Shown here: one piece after another, positions 24,701 to 36,700 of the stretch
How the letters are laid out: every line of letters begins with the position of its first letter
How positions within the stretch are numbered: position 1 is the stretch's first letter
From: Combretum micranthum
Taxonomy: Eukaryota; Streptophyta; Magnoliopsida; Myrtales; Combretaceae
Assembly: GCA_024138025.1 (NCBI GenBank)
Contig: JAMXBD010000430.1
Location: forward strand, 310,001-374,000
DNA length: 64,000 nt
Direction: 5' to 3'
The notes under the pieces: model-generated
What the model saw: the letters and a program-made list of their open reading frames with translations, nothing else
Told to the model about the DNA's origin: nothing
The model's database searches: none
Program-made: the position numbers and the translations under genes

Positions 24701-27700
24701 GGATGGTATAATGTAGACATCATTTGAAAGGGAGATTCAGTTTATGTTACAAGTGCTTTTTTTTGAAAATATTATAAAAGGAAGAAGAATATATTTAATG
24801 AAAATTAAGATCATAAAGGGTAGGATCAAGACAAAATCAGAGATGACAAGAATCAAGAAAATTAAGGCAGAAATAATTGATATTGGAAACCAATGAAATA
24901 ATTGGCAATAATAAAATAATATTATTATTTTTATGTATTATCTAAAATAACATCCTAACATTGCTATTTAAATGGTTGAATGTAATGAAAAAAAAATAAG
25001 CAATAAGATTATCGTTTTGAGATAGGCAATTCTCTCTCTCTTGAGCTCTATTTATTCTCTTTTGTCTTTATCTTCTGTTTTTCTCTACCCTAGGTTCTCA
25101 CAAAAAATCTAAGCAAAATTGCTTGTGACTAGATCTCAATCTCGAGCTTGTGATATCTTGGTATTAGAATAAGAAGTCATGGGAGATTCTAATAGCTAAA
25201 TGAACAAAATCATGGAGATGATGAAGTGCTTGTTGGAAGAACATGAGGTTGAAAATCAAGAGGCGCTTGTTGCCTTAACTGCTAGAATCGGCAACATGTT
25301 AAATACTCATGAAAACTTAACAAATCAGAAAAACGAGTTAGAAAATAGCAGCAAGCAGCAATCGAGAGTCAATGGCTGAATGACCTGATTTTGTATGAAA
25401 GGGACGTCCAGAAGGCAGTATTTTTCTCGATATGCAAGGCTGAAATTCGCCTCTTACCATGGAAAAGAAAATCCTCTTGGATGGTTGAGCAGATGTGATC
25501 GATTCTTTTGTAATTAGCGAACAGCGGAAGAAGACAAGATTAGACTTGCATTGTACTATATGACTGGAAATGCCTAACTTTGTTTTTATTTACAAGTTAT
25601 CCTATCATGGGATTATTTCAAAGAGCTATGCCACATTCGATTTGGACCACCTACGCGAAGTTATATCTTGGGGAACTCGTTATCCTACATCAAATCGGCT
25701 CATTAGAAGACACGAGCAATTAGTTTGCTTGCATGGGTTGCTACAGTCCATGCTGATCAATAAGTGGATATTTTCATAGCAGGGTTGTTTGAATCCATAT
25801 GCCTTGAGGTAGAAATTTATCATCTAAGAGATTTGGTAAAAGCCATGAGTCTTCCTCGAGCATTTGCGAGGAAGCTCTAGCTCAATGAAGGAAAATATCA
25901 TAATCATAGTTGGATAGCATCGAGAAATACTGAAAATAACATAGGAGGTCATAGAGAAACAATGCAAAATGGCATTGTGGAGTTAGGAGGATACACTGAA
26001 CAACTATCCTTTCTCAAACATTTAAGTCAAGTGAAAATGGCTGAAAGACAGGCTAAGGGGTTGTGTTACAATTGTGCTGAAGCGTATACTAATAATCATA
26101 GATGTAAACGAATTTTTTTTTTTTTTGGGGTTAGAAAAAGGCACTGGGCAAGAGAAAGGTGAGGAAGGGTTGCTGCAGCCTTAGAACTTGAGGTCTCTCT
26201 CTATGCAATCATGCGGGTTCGAGACTCACAGACTATGTAGATTATGGCATAATATGGAGGTCACTTGAGAACCTATAGACAAGTTTCGTCGACTTTATCT
26301 TGACTTCAAGCTTGAGGATAAGCTCTTAATAGAGGAGGGGAGTGATGTTATAAGTGTTTTTTTGGGAAAAATATTATAAAAGGAAGAAGAATATATGTAA
26401 TGGAGATCAAGATCATAAAGGGGAGTATCAAGACAAAATCAAAGATCACAAGAATCAAAAAATTAAGGAAGAAATAAGTTGATGCTGGAATTCAATGACA
26501 TAATTGGTAGTAATAAAATAATATTATTATTGTTATGTATTACCTAAAATAACATCCTAACATTAATATTTAAATGGTTTGAGATATGCGGCTTTCTCTC
26601 TCAAGCTCCATGTATTCCCTTTTGTTTTTTTGTTTTTACTTCTATTTTCCTCCATAATAGGTTCTTACATAAAATGTAATCAGAATAATCCCGTGACTAG
26701 ATCCCAATCCTAGGCTTGCGATAGTTTATGCTTAAGATTTGAGTTTTGGGACCAAAAAGGGGATTCACATAAAAAAAAATTTCATTTAAAGATTTTGCCA
26801 TGAGTTTGGTGTGGCTTTTGACAATTCTACAAAAATTGGAGATCCATTCATGGAATTCTTCTCTTCTAGCCAGGACATAGAGCAATTTGAATAAAATTTC
26901 TTAAGGGCAAATTGTATTCAATTGATATATGATAATGAAGGATCATGTGAGCACAAAAACGAGTTGAAGACATGAAAAGTAAAGTGTTACTTCTAATATT
27001 ATCCTGGGGGAATTTTTGGGTTGGGTTGGGTTGGGTTTTTGGGGGGGGGTGGGTGGTCGTTGGGGTATTGTAAGCTAGGGATTGAAATCTAGTCACGACA
27101 CAATTTTTTGTGAGAACAGTCTTATTGCTTGATTTTTCTTCATTACATTCAACTATTTAAATAACATTATTAGAATGCTATTTTAGGTAATACATAACAA
27201 TAATAATATTAATTTATTATTACCATTTAATCCATTGAATTCTATTATCAATTTATCACATCCTTAATTTTTCTTATTCTTGTCATCTTTACTTTTGTCT
27301 TATTTCTTACCTTTATGTGCTTGATCTCCATTAATTTTATTCTTCTCCCTTTTATAATACTTTCCCCAAAAGCATCTGTAACATCATTCCTTTCCTCTAG
27401 TAAGAGCTTGTCCTCAAGCTTAAAGTTAGGATAGAGTTGACAAAACTCTTCTAGAGATTCCCAAGAGGCTTCCACAGGAGGCAAGCCACCCATTGAACTA
27501 AAACTTCCAATGCCTTAATTTTCTTCTTGCTCGGTATCTATTTCTAACCCAAAGTGGTGTTTACATATGATTATTAGTGTACTCTTCATTACAGTTGTAA
27601 CACAATCTCTTAACCCGTTTTTTAGCCATTTCTACTCGACTTAAATGTTTTGTAAACGATGGTTGTTCAGTGTATTCTCTTGACTTCACAATGTCATTTT

Positions 27701-30700
27701 GTATTGTTTCTTTATGATCTCTTATGTTATTTTCAGTATTTCATGTTGCTATCTAACTATGACTATGGTATTTCCCTTCAATAAGCTGGAGCTTCCTCTC
27801 AAATGCTTGAGTAAGGCGCATGGTAGATTCAAATCTTTTGGGTGATAAATTTCCATCTCAAGATGTATGGATTCAAACCTCGCTCTGAAAATATCCACTT
27901 GTTGATTAGTGTGGACTCTAGTAGTCCGTGCAAGCAAACTTTGAAATTTGCTCATGTATTCTTCCACCAATCTGGTTTGCCATAGGGTGATAAGTTCCCC
28001 AAAGAGACTGCTTCGTGTGGGCTGTCTGAATCGAAGGTAGTATAGTTCTTGAAATTTATCCCATGGTATGTTTTATCACTTATGGGATAAATTGTAAAAC
28101 TAGATCTGTGCATCCCAGTAATATGAAATGATGTAAGCCCAACCTTGTTCCCCTTTGTTGTTCGTTGATTGTGAAACAATTGATCGCTCCTGTTCAGCCA
28201 TCTAAGTGGGTCCTCTTCTTCCTTGTAAGAAGGGAATTCTAGCTTTGCATATCGAGAAAAAATATTGCCTCCTAAACATCCCTTTGATATAGAATCGGTT
28301 TGTTCAGCTGCTGACTCTTGATTGCTGCTGTTTTCTAACTTGTTTTTTTGGTTTGTTAAGTTTTCGTAAGTTTTTAACTTGTCAATTCTGGCAGTTAACA
28401 CAGCAAGTGCCTCCTGATTCTTGCCCATGTTCTTCTAACATGCGCTTCATCATCTCCATAGTTTGGTTCATCTGGTTATTTCAATCTCTCATGACTTCTG
28501 GCTCTAATATCAAGATGTTGCAAGCCTAGGATTGGATCTAGTCATAGGACGATTTTTCTTAGATTTTCTATGAGAAACTATTGTGGAGGAAATAGTAGAT
28601 AAAAAGAATAAATGGGGCTCGAGAGAGAGAGAGCTGCCTATCTCAAATGGAGTTCAACAAAGAGAGCTGCTTATCTTAAAATTATAGTCTTATTGCTTGA
28701 TTTTTCTTCATTACATTCAACTATTTAAGTAGTATTGTTAGGAAGCTATTTCAGGTAATACATAACAATGATAATATCAATTTATTGTTGCCATTTATTC
28801 CATTGAATTCTAATATCAATTTATTGCATCCTTAATTTTCCTTATTATTGTCATCTTTGATTTTGTCTTGATTCTCCCCTTTGTGAGCTTGATCCCCATT
28901 AATTCTATTCTTCTCCCTTTTACAATATTTTGCCAAAAAGCATCTGTAACTGGGTTTGGCTGATAGTACAAGGGATGTTGTGCAAACAGTTATTGCATTG
29001 CATAAATAATTTGCTTGTGTAAGAGGATGTAGTAATATATACTCTGGTGGCATAATTCTAATATGAGTTTGGCTTGAAAGAGACAAGTCCAAGATTTTGA
29101 TGGTTGACACAAAGCTATGTGTGGAATTATACCTGGAAATATACTTGAGCAAGACCTCGTATCAAAAAGTTTTGACCCTAAGCTTACCTCATTACTAGGA
29201 ATAGATGGTGTGGTAAGGTCCCTGAAAATATTTTCTCTGGAAAAACCCTAGAAGAGCAATCAAACTAGCAAGTTCAACAATACTTCCAGCAAAAAGAACT
29301 TCCAGAACCTTCCAAAACAACGCTCACTAAAATCTTCTATATACGGTATATATATCATTTTGTTATGAGTGTATTATGATTTCTTGTCTTCCTGTACTAT
29401 TGTTCTACTCAATAAGCATGCAGCACCTCTAGAGACTAGACATAGAAACTATGTATGGAGGCCTCTATGAAGCCATTGAACCCTTGATTTTCTTCTACAG
29501 TAAGCATAGCCTGTAAAAGAGGCTATTGAATAGATCCTTTTTTATCAGAAAAAAAAAAGGTTTGATTGAACGCATTATTTCTTATATTCCATAGAAGTGA
29601 TTTTCTCTAAGGTGAAAAGGCTTAGCAGAATTCCCCCCATTTGGCTGAAATCCCTTCTAAAAGTATGCACCCTTTATTTTATTATGCATCTATTTGTTTG
29701 GCTTCTTTAATATTTAAGCTCAGGGATGTTTCATCTCTTTTTCTCCCAGGGCCAAATGATACACCCCTTGCACCCTCTCCATTTGAAGCTTTTTTGAAAG
29801 TACCGAAATATCTGAGGCCTCACACTCAAATATATTGTACCAGGTATGGAAGTTTGCGAGTATTTGGAAAATTCAATAATTTTATTATTGATACCAACCT
29901 AAACGAAGGTTGCTAGTATCCAGGAAATCTATGTGAACTGCCCTACAAATATGTCTTATCAGTTCCATTGTGGCCTTTGCTGTGGATCTCTTTTTGCTTT
30001 TATCTTAATTTAGTAATTGAGAACTTCAATGACTATGAGGAAACACTAACAAAAGATCTGCTTCTGTAATTTGGCTTGGTTTTGTCTATATTTTGGAAAT
30101 GGATGAAGGTGAGCTTGGAATGAGGAATGCACTTCTGTGCATTTCCTCTTTAATCCTTTTATGTCTTTCAGTCAACGCTTATCCTCACATTATATGCAAT
30201 TCTTGCTCTTTGTTTGATTAGAACACTAATCTTTCAAGCTATGGAATCGATACTTTGAACCTGGCAGTCACATGTTTTGTATGTCAAACGTATATTAATT
30301 TGGTTGTGGTCTAATCAAATGCCATAATCTTGTATTTCTTTTGCCATTTCTTTATCAGCACCATTTCTTGGATTTCTATTGCAGTGAGTGGGTGCTTGGA
30401 AATCGTGAGGATTTGGTCAAGGACATAATTGCTGAGCTTGAACTGGAGAATAATGAGGTAATTAGGAGGCATATTCCTCCTGGGCATGTCTGAAAGTAGC
30501 TTCAAATTTTGGGCAATGGGGATTTGGTCAGCACAGTTTGCTTTGAGATTTGCACAATTTTCATTTTGGTTGGGGGTATTTTATCGTTTACACTCTCTGT
30601 CTGCATCATCATATGACCATCTACGATCTAAATGAGTTCTCAGATCAGTTAGATGTATGATAGACAAAAATGTGTGCCTCTTACCACTCAAATATTAATT

Positions 30701-33700
30701 GCCTCTTACCACTTAATGTGATCAATTAAATTGTTGTTGGGCAATGATTGCTTTGTACATTATATATTTTCCTGCTTAACTATGAAATCCGAAAGCTTTG
30801 AATTATGTATTGTCAACTGTCCGCTGTAATTGTTTGGATTGTGCACATTCAGGAAGTTGACAGTAGCATGTCACTGGCTGTTGTAATTATTTGGGGCCAA
30901 AACGGGCTGTTGTAATGACTTTTAAGATTGTAGCAAACTGAACATATTACTATCACTACTATTTTTTTTTTTTGATTGGTTGACACGTTATGATATTGAC
31001 TAACGTAGTTAGTTTCTAATGGCATCATTAACTGGTGACTGCAGTCTGTCGACTGTCCAGCCATGGTTGTCTTTTATTATTGTGAAGGAAGTTGTAGGCT
31101 TCTGGGAGATGATGGCAGCTAGTTGGTAAAAATTTTGGAGGTTGACTTGCAGACCTTCATTAAGTCTCAACTTAATGTTCTTGAGTGAATGTTGACTAAC
31201 AAATGGTGATTGACATAAATCTTCCATAGTCATACAGGCAATGCACAGTTAGAGCCCTGTGGTTTTACATTCAATCTGTGCTTGGGTAATTTGATGGAGC
31301 ATGCCCGAAGTGACCTATGAATAACATGTCTCATTTCAAGCCAGCCAAGGTAGAGTAGGGTTTGCTTACTGCAAAGATGCTTTATGGTTTGATTCTGACA
31401 TATTGATAGTAAAGCTGGCAATTGAGAAGGCATGTATCTTCATTTATCTCTGCAGATATCCAATGATCAGAAAATTGCTTTAAAATTCAAAATTAGCCTT
31501 CTCTGCATTTGTAACTAGGAAAAGTTTACATGTAATGAGTAAAGAAACATAAAGAAAATTGCAACTTTGCTTCGTAGGGTGAGAGAGGTTAAAAAGCTTA
31601 TACTGCTGCTGCTTTGATTGCTTGCATAAAAAAAAAATTTACTTCATGGAATTATTCATATTGGACCAGTATCTTTGCCCTTTGGATGGCTATTGGCAAA
31701 AAAGTTTTTCACATTCGCTGCTTTCATTTCCTTCTTCCTATTCTTCTTCCTTCCCCTCCCCCCCCACCCCCCTTCTTGATGCGAGGACTGCTTAATAATT
31801 GATCTCTCAAGGAACTTCATGCGTACAAGTGTGTCAAGTTACCAGTAAATTAAGTAGAAGGTTCATTGCTTCAATTTGTATAAATGAAAATCATGGTCTT
31901 CTCTATGTTGAAACCATGTTGATTGTTGAGAACCCTGTATGACTTATTTTATTAGCTGGGCTTCAGAATCAGGATAGAGTACTTTTAGACAGGTGCTTTG
32001 GCAGACACCATTTTGATGTGGCTGCTAAGCCTTTTGCTTCTGTATAGGTGTTGATACTTGAAGTTGCCTTCATTAGGTGGAATTGGGGAATGCGCCTTAG
32101 CTATATTTTATCAGGTTATCAGTTATCAGTTATCACTTTCCTTCTTTTTTTTTTTTCATATACCATTTTAAGGTGTAAAAAGGGATCAGTTCAATTGCCA
32201 GCATCCAAGTGGTATGCTGCATATCATGTAATGTTTTAAATTAAGCCCTTCTCAATCCATATAAAGCTCAGTTTCCTTTCTATTTCGAAGGTTATATAAT
32301 TTTATGGTCAGAACAGTATACTTTTTTGGGTGGGAACAATCAACAGGGTTACATGAAGCTACTTTTTCATACATTATCTAATCCAGGTTAAGCAGCATAT
32401 AGGGACTTCTTTTTGCAGATGAATAGTATCTTAGCAAAGAGACTGTGTTTCCCCAAAAAAAAAAAAAAAAATGTTTTGTTGTCAAGAGAATTGGAAATTT
32501 AACTTTTGGGTAAATGTCAAATTCAGTATCTTGACTTTACTCATTTTTGCAGTTGATGACCTGAGTTTAAAAATATTAATTTGCTACTTGTAATTGTTCG
32601 AGATCATGTATAGTACCCGAATTAGGTGGATAAATGCAAAAATAGGTAAAGTTCAGGTATGTAATTATAAAAATAAGTAAAATTCAGGTAGTTAATGATA
32701 AAAATTTAGGTATCAAATCAGTCATTTTAAACTTTACATAATTAATTGTAAAATAGATGAAGTTCAGGTACGAAATGTGATAGACCCCTAACTTTATAAA
32801 AGCTGTACAGTAGTTGGGAACTTTCTTAGTGGAAAACATGATTATGCTTCAGATAAAAACTTGCCAGTACTAAAGGAATGTTTTTCCAACTATTACATGG
32901 ATCATGTATTCTCCAGAAAATTATTGTTGGAATTACCATGTATGAACACCAGCCTTAAAAAATTTTGAGGTTGATTATGCCTATTTGCCGTATGTTCTAG
33001 TATGAATTCAGACAATTTTTGACCGATCTTACACTAGTAATAAATAATAATTATAATGCCCGCACCAAATCTTCAAGCTTGAGGTTTTTAGATGAGATGA
33101 TAGCGGTGCTAACCTTTAATATGGTGTTAAGAGTAGAAGGTTCTAGGTTTGACCCTTGCAATGTCGTCTAACTTTTATTTAATTAAGCTTGCTACTTGAT
33201 GTGTTTTAGTGAAAGTTTCAACTCACAGTGGGGGGATTTTCAAGTAACATGTTGCCTATATAAAATCTACATGTTTAAGCTTTTTAATAAGATGATTATA
33301 GTGCTAACTTTAACAAGTTACTATTGGGGTTTGATTGTTTGATGAATGTTATTATAGGAGAGACATCTGTTCTAAATGTTTTTTAAGGGTAATTGAGATA
33401 TTTGGCATCTAAAAATTACATATTCTTACAATTAACTACTTGAAGTTCAAAAATATCAATTTGATGCCTAGATTTTACACATTTTTGGAATTAACTACTT
33501 GACTTTTGCCAAATTTTACGATTAGTTGCTAGAACTTTACGCATTTTTACAATTAACTGTCATTTATATATTATAAATAAGTTTGAAGAGTTTATAAGTA
33601 GTAAATTGATATTTTTAAATTTTAGGTAGTTAATTGCGTAAATTGACAAATTTTAGGTATTAAATTGTAACATTTACCCTTTTTTTTAATCTTAATTACA

Positions 33701-36700
33701 CAGTTCACTTAACTTCACATTCTGCCAAAATTAGGGTTGATAGTAGCAGGGACATTAGATGGGTAATAACAGTTTATTTGTCCTATATTATCTTTCTTTT
33801 TTACACATTCAAGGTGCTTAGTTGGTATTGCTGCCACTTACCGGTTTTCAAAGAGTTAAATTTTGTTATTTTGTATGGAAATACCTCAATCAAATATTAC
33901 CAAGTTTTGGAGATAAACATTTGGAATTACATCAGTCCTTTTCATATTTTGTGTCTGCAGCTAATGTTTTGACCAATAGCTTCTTTACTGGTTCTCTCAC
34001 CTAAATAGAGCCTTGGCACTTCAACATTGTTGACATTTTTGTGCGATCTATTCTTGGGAAATGATCCCGAGTTGCAAAGTGCTATATTTAGATGGATAAG
34101 TCAATCTAGCAGTTTGCAACAGTGATTTGTTCTTAGTTTAGGGTCATAGAACTATTCAATCATAATTTTGAAATTAATGAGGAACTTCTTTGGAACCTAT
34201 GATTTATGTCATGGTATTGTATAGCTGGATCCATCCTATCAAATATGTTTATTATCTTCCACAGATGTTCTGTAGTCATGTTACAGGCATACCATGGTGA
34301 ATTCAAGCATTCTTGTCTCTGCTGCAGGAATGGTGGACATATGTGTGCATGGGACCATCAGATCCTCAGCCAAATTGGCATCTTGGTATGCGTGGTACAC
34401 AACACCGTGCTGTTATGTGGCGAATATGGAAGGAAGGTGGTACTGGGTTTTTATATTGGGGTGCCAATTGCTATGAGAAGGCAACAGTGCCCAGTGCTGA
34501 GGTATTTGCATTGCTTGTTGGCACATAAACCTGGTAGGTCGAGTTTTACACTGGGTTAAAGTTGATCTTCACTGGTGCAGATAAAATTTAGACGTGGTCT
34601 CCCCCCAGGTGATGGTGTTTTGTACTATCCAGGTGAAGTGTTTTCGGCATCACATGAACCAGTTGCTTCAGTGAGACTAGAGCGCATTCTCAGTGGATTG
34701 CAAGTGAGTGAAAAATATCGACCTTTGAGACCTATCATACATTTATTTCAACTCTATTTTCTTTGTATTTAACCCAAAAAAAAAAAAAAAACTATATTTT
34801 CTCTGTCTAAGTGAGAGGGTCTAGAGGGTAATCGATCTGGTGATTCCTTGGAGCTACCCCAAAACTCATACCAAAAAATATGGGTTTTGATATTGGTTCT
34901 ATGGTACTTTGTGGATCTTATCAATTTTTTAATCTTTTTTTGTTTGAAATATTATAATCATTCCCACACACAACCCACCCACAACAAAAGAAGAAGAAGA
35001 AGAAGAAAGAAAAACCTGATAATTTAATTGAGGACATAATGAATTTTAATAGAAAATGTATATATCAACAGAAATACAACAAGCTGGATTGGGGAAGTGA
35101 TACAGGTTTCATTGTCTAGCAAGTATTACTTTAGAATATTGATTATAAGTTACACCGATATTATTATTATTATTATTGTTATTTCCAAATTTAAATATTT
35201 TTATTAGCAATACTTTATACATAAGTTACATGATAGCGATTCATTTTGAGACATTACGAGAATTATATAATATAGAATATATAACATACATAGACAAATT
35301 GTCTATAGCACTTACAAAAAGAAATTACCAAAAGTCATGTTTAAGGATAATAATTACCAATATCTATTACAAAATCCCGTATTTAAGATGGGATATAAGG
35401 TTTTGTACATATATTGTGTGTATAAGATGGAAGTAATCTCTTATTTAGGACATTAATTGAACTTAATTGCTTAAATAAGATCAAAATAAAAATAATTATT
35501 GAAATACAGTACCAAAATCGTGTGTATAAAATAGGATATTCGGGAGAATTATACCCGTATGTATATTGCAGGTTGGTAAAGCAATATAGCGCCATATATC
35601 ACGTTTGTAACAAGTGATATATGTAGAGCTATATTGCGTTCAAAACTAGCGATATATATATATATATATATATATGTATCACTTTTAAGACCCGTGATAT
35701 AGTAATAGTATTGAAAGTTAATATCACAATTTATTCATGTGACTGGTGTACGGAATCCGATGTCTGTTTCACAATGCGATTTTGCAATGTGATATTGGTA
35801 ATTAATTTTGTTCAACTTGCATATCGGTAATTTTTTTGTGTAGCAATGGTGGACAGGTGTTGTACTTGTATAAAATGTGATATGAAGCTTGTATATCGTA
35901 GCAAAATTGTGTCTATAAGACTGCATATATTTGTATATCCCATTAGCTAGATGTGATATGTGTGTATATCCCATTTACAAGATAGGACATGCGTATGTAT
36001 ATTGCATGTATAATACGCGATATGAGGCCGGAAATGCACTGTTCATATATTCTATTTAAGACATGCGATTTCAAAGCTGTATCTTAGTAATTGATTTTAA
36101 TTAAATCTTATTTAAAGTAGTCCTAAACAAGAAATATTTCTAGCATGCATTATAGAGGTTCTATATAGGTTTAAGAGGTAGGTAGACGACCAAACCTTGT
36201 ACCTCATTATCAAGTTTAGATTCCAAAAATTTGGAAACAGAACCTATTTTGTGACGTTGAAACCTACCAAAGGGACCTTCTACTGGGGACAGTTGAATAT
36301 GTCCGATATTTTCTAATCTTAGCCCTAAATTGCTCAATGGAATAATCAAGTGCAATAACAAATAAGATTAAACCACGTTATGCTAAGGAAGTGTTTTTTT
36401 TTTTTTTTTTTTTTTGGGGTGTGTGTGTGTGTGTGTGTTGGTTGTGTGTGGGGGGGTTTTGGGGGGGGTGGGGGTGGTGGGTGGGGGTGGGGTGTTTGGG
36501 TTGTGGTGTTGCAGGGTGGGCTGAGTTTTTTTTTCCCCATTTAACTTAAAGGTGAAAAAATTGATGATATTAGAAAAGCCTAGGCAGAGGAGTGAAAAAA
36601 AAAAAAAAATGCTGCAACACCCTCAATGATGGTAGCGATTCAAAGTAAAAAGGGAAGAGCCCTGAAAGAAGCAGCTAGATCACCATTAAGGGTGGTTTAA

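Larger units (their letters stand above)
24745..26723 (+). mobile_element. Gag-only LTR element A (TR-GAG type) in intron 11
   Basis: A complete but non-autonomous LTR element of 1,979 bp with exact target duplication GTTTA at 24740-24744 and 26724-26728. 5' LTR 24745-25155, PBS-like TTGGTATTAGA at 25158, gag from ATG 25179, purine tract AGAGGAGGGGAG at 26331, 3' LTR 26346-26723. The internal region codes only for a chromovirus-type gag and a short protease-start and chromodomain-tail remnant ([16 protein letters not shown]). Stops occur throughout. RT, RNase H and integrase are absent, as in the TR-GAG class described in plants. Confidence 0.9.
27066..28950 (-). mobile_element. Gag-only LTR element B, inverted relative to A
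   Basis: The same family as element A in the opposite direction. 5' LTR (minus) 28516-28950 ending GGCTTGCAACA, PBS-like TTGATATTAGAGC at 28513-28501, 3' LTR 27383-27066 ending in TGTTAC when read in reverse. Flanks TGGGG and TGGGT are an imperfect duplication. The interior encodes gag and then a chromodomain tail ([29 protein letters not shown]) with no polymerase between. Element length 1,885 bp. Confidence 0.87.

Noticed and set aside
27012..27032. Interstitial telomere repeat
   Set aside because: The unit is GGGTT, not the plant TTTAGGG, and only four copies occur within a G-rich low-complexity run.
34206..34559. A 117-codon frame overlapping exon 14
   Set aside because: It is a shifted frame of exon 14. 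The conserved protein ([17 protein letters not shown]) is in another frame bounded by good splice sites.
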